DNA from: Desulfonatronum sp.
GTDB taxonomy: Bacteria > Desulfobacterota > Desulfovibrionia > Desulfovibrionales > Desulfonatronaceae
Direction: 5' to 3'
DNA length: 14,403 bases
Assembly: GCA_007127655.1 (NCBI GenBank)
Contig: SKYX01000085.1
Span: 1-14,403, forward strand
The notes below the pieces were generated by a model, which saw only the letters and a program-made list of their open reading frames with translations, had not been told where the DNA came from and made no database searches. The position numbers and the translations under genes were made by a program. Below are positions 14,258-14,403 of this stretch, piece after piece (position 1 is the stretch's first letter; each line of letters starts with the position of its first letter).

Positions 14258-14403
14258 ATGTCCCTACCACCCGAACACATCCCCCGTCGCGGCCTGGGCA
14301 TTGCCCTGCGCACGGCCCTGCTGTCCTGGCTGGTGGCCCTGGCCACACTGGGTATCTTTGTCTTGATGGTCATTCCCCAGCAGAAACGGACCTTCCTGCT
14401 CAA
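14258..14403 (+). CDS. N-terminus of a membrane-anchored protein, cut by the window end
   Basis: ATG at 14258 is preceded by GAGGAGAG and opens a frame that runs off the window (48 complete codons). The sequence MSLPPEHIPRRGLGIALRTA leads into a hydrophobic segment (about residues 15-40, ALLSWLVALATLGIFVLMVI) and then PQQKRTFLL. A single inner-membrane helix after a short, Arg-containing N-terminus fits either a signalling protein with a periplasmic sensor or a membrane-fusion protein working with the upstream TolC-family channel. The form, with the helix followed by PQQKR, looks to me more like a sensor than an HlyD/AcrA adaptor, but too little is present to decide. Confidence 0.6.
   Translation, partial: MSLPPEHIPRRGLGIALRTALLSWLVALATLGIFVLMVIPQQKRTFLL

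Overview
The window is about 60% GC and gene-dense. It looks like a Gram-negative deltaproteobacterium, most likely a Desulfovibrionales-type sulfate reducer. That placement is an inference from gene style (an AddB-like nuclease, a PhnD-like binding-protein and GGDEF-EAL signalling cluster, a TolC-family channel) and not from any marker gene.

Layout. (1) 3-1796, plus strand: the 3' part of an AddB-like PD-(D/E)XK nuclease with a probable four-cysteine Fe-S cluster. (2) 1812-2111, minus strand: a HigA/HI1420-type antitoxin with no toxin beside it. (3) 2112-2748: 637 bases without a believable gene, packed with palindromic repeats and nested inverted repeats that look like remnants of mobile DNA. 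(4) 2749-3778, minus strand: trmO (tRNA m6t6A methyltransferase) preceded by an unrecognised small lipoprotein gene. (5) 3779-4226: a divergent intergenic region with a leader stem-loop on one side and a candidate operator on the other. (6) 4227-12439, plus strand: a tight five-gene signalling operon. (7) 12440-12766: intergenic, with a possible terminator and a second, inverted copy of the two-hairpin repeat from region 3. (8) 12767-14403: a TolC-family outer-membrane protein followed by the start of a membrane-anchored protein cut by the window edge.

The centrepiece is 4227-12439. An Xre-type HTH protein with four PAS-like segments and a GAF domain, but no kinase, cyclase or phosphodiesterase output, is followed by two PhnD-like periplasmic binding proteins. 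After these come two receiver-GGDEF-EAL proteins. Genes two to five overlap (4, 4 and 14 bases), so they are probably translated together. Both the binding proteins and the c-di-GMP enzymes are tandem paralogous pairs. There is no ABC permease or ATPase and no histidine kinase. I therefore infer a duplicated ligand-to-c-di-GMP signalling module in which the binding proteins act as sensors. The transmembrane link and the kinase that would phosphorylate the receivers are not in the window.

The second notable feature is the repeat pair. Two composite elements lie in opposite orientation about 10 kb apart and bracket trmO, the lipoprotein gene and the signalling operon. Each has two hairpins separated by about 50 bases, and one stem pair differs between copies by a compensatory A-T to G-C change.
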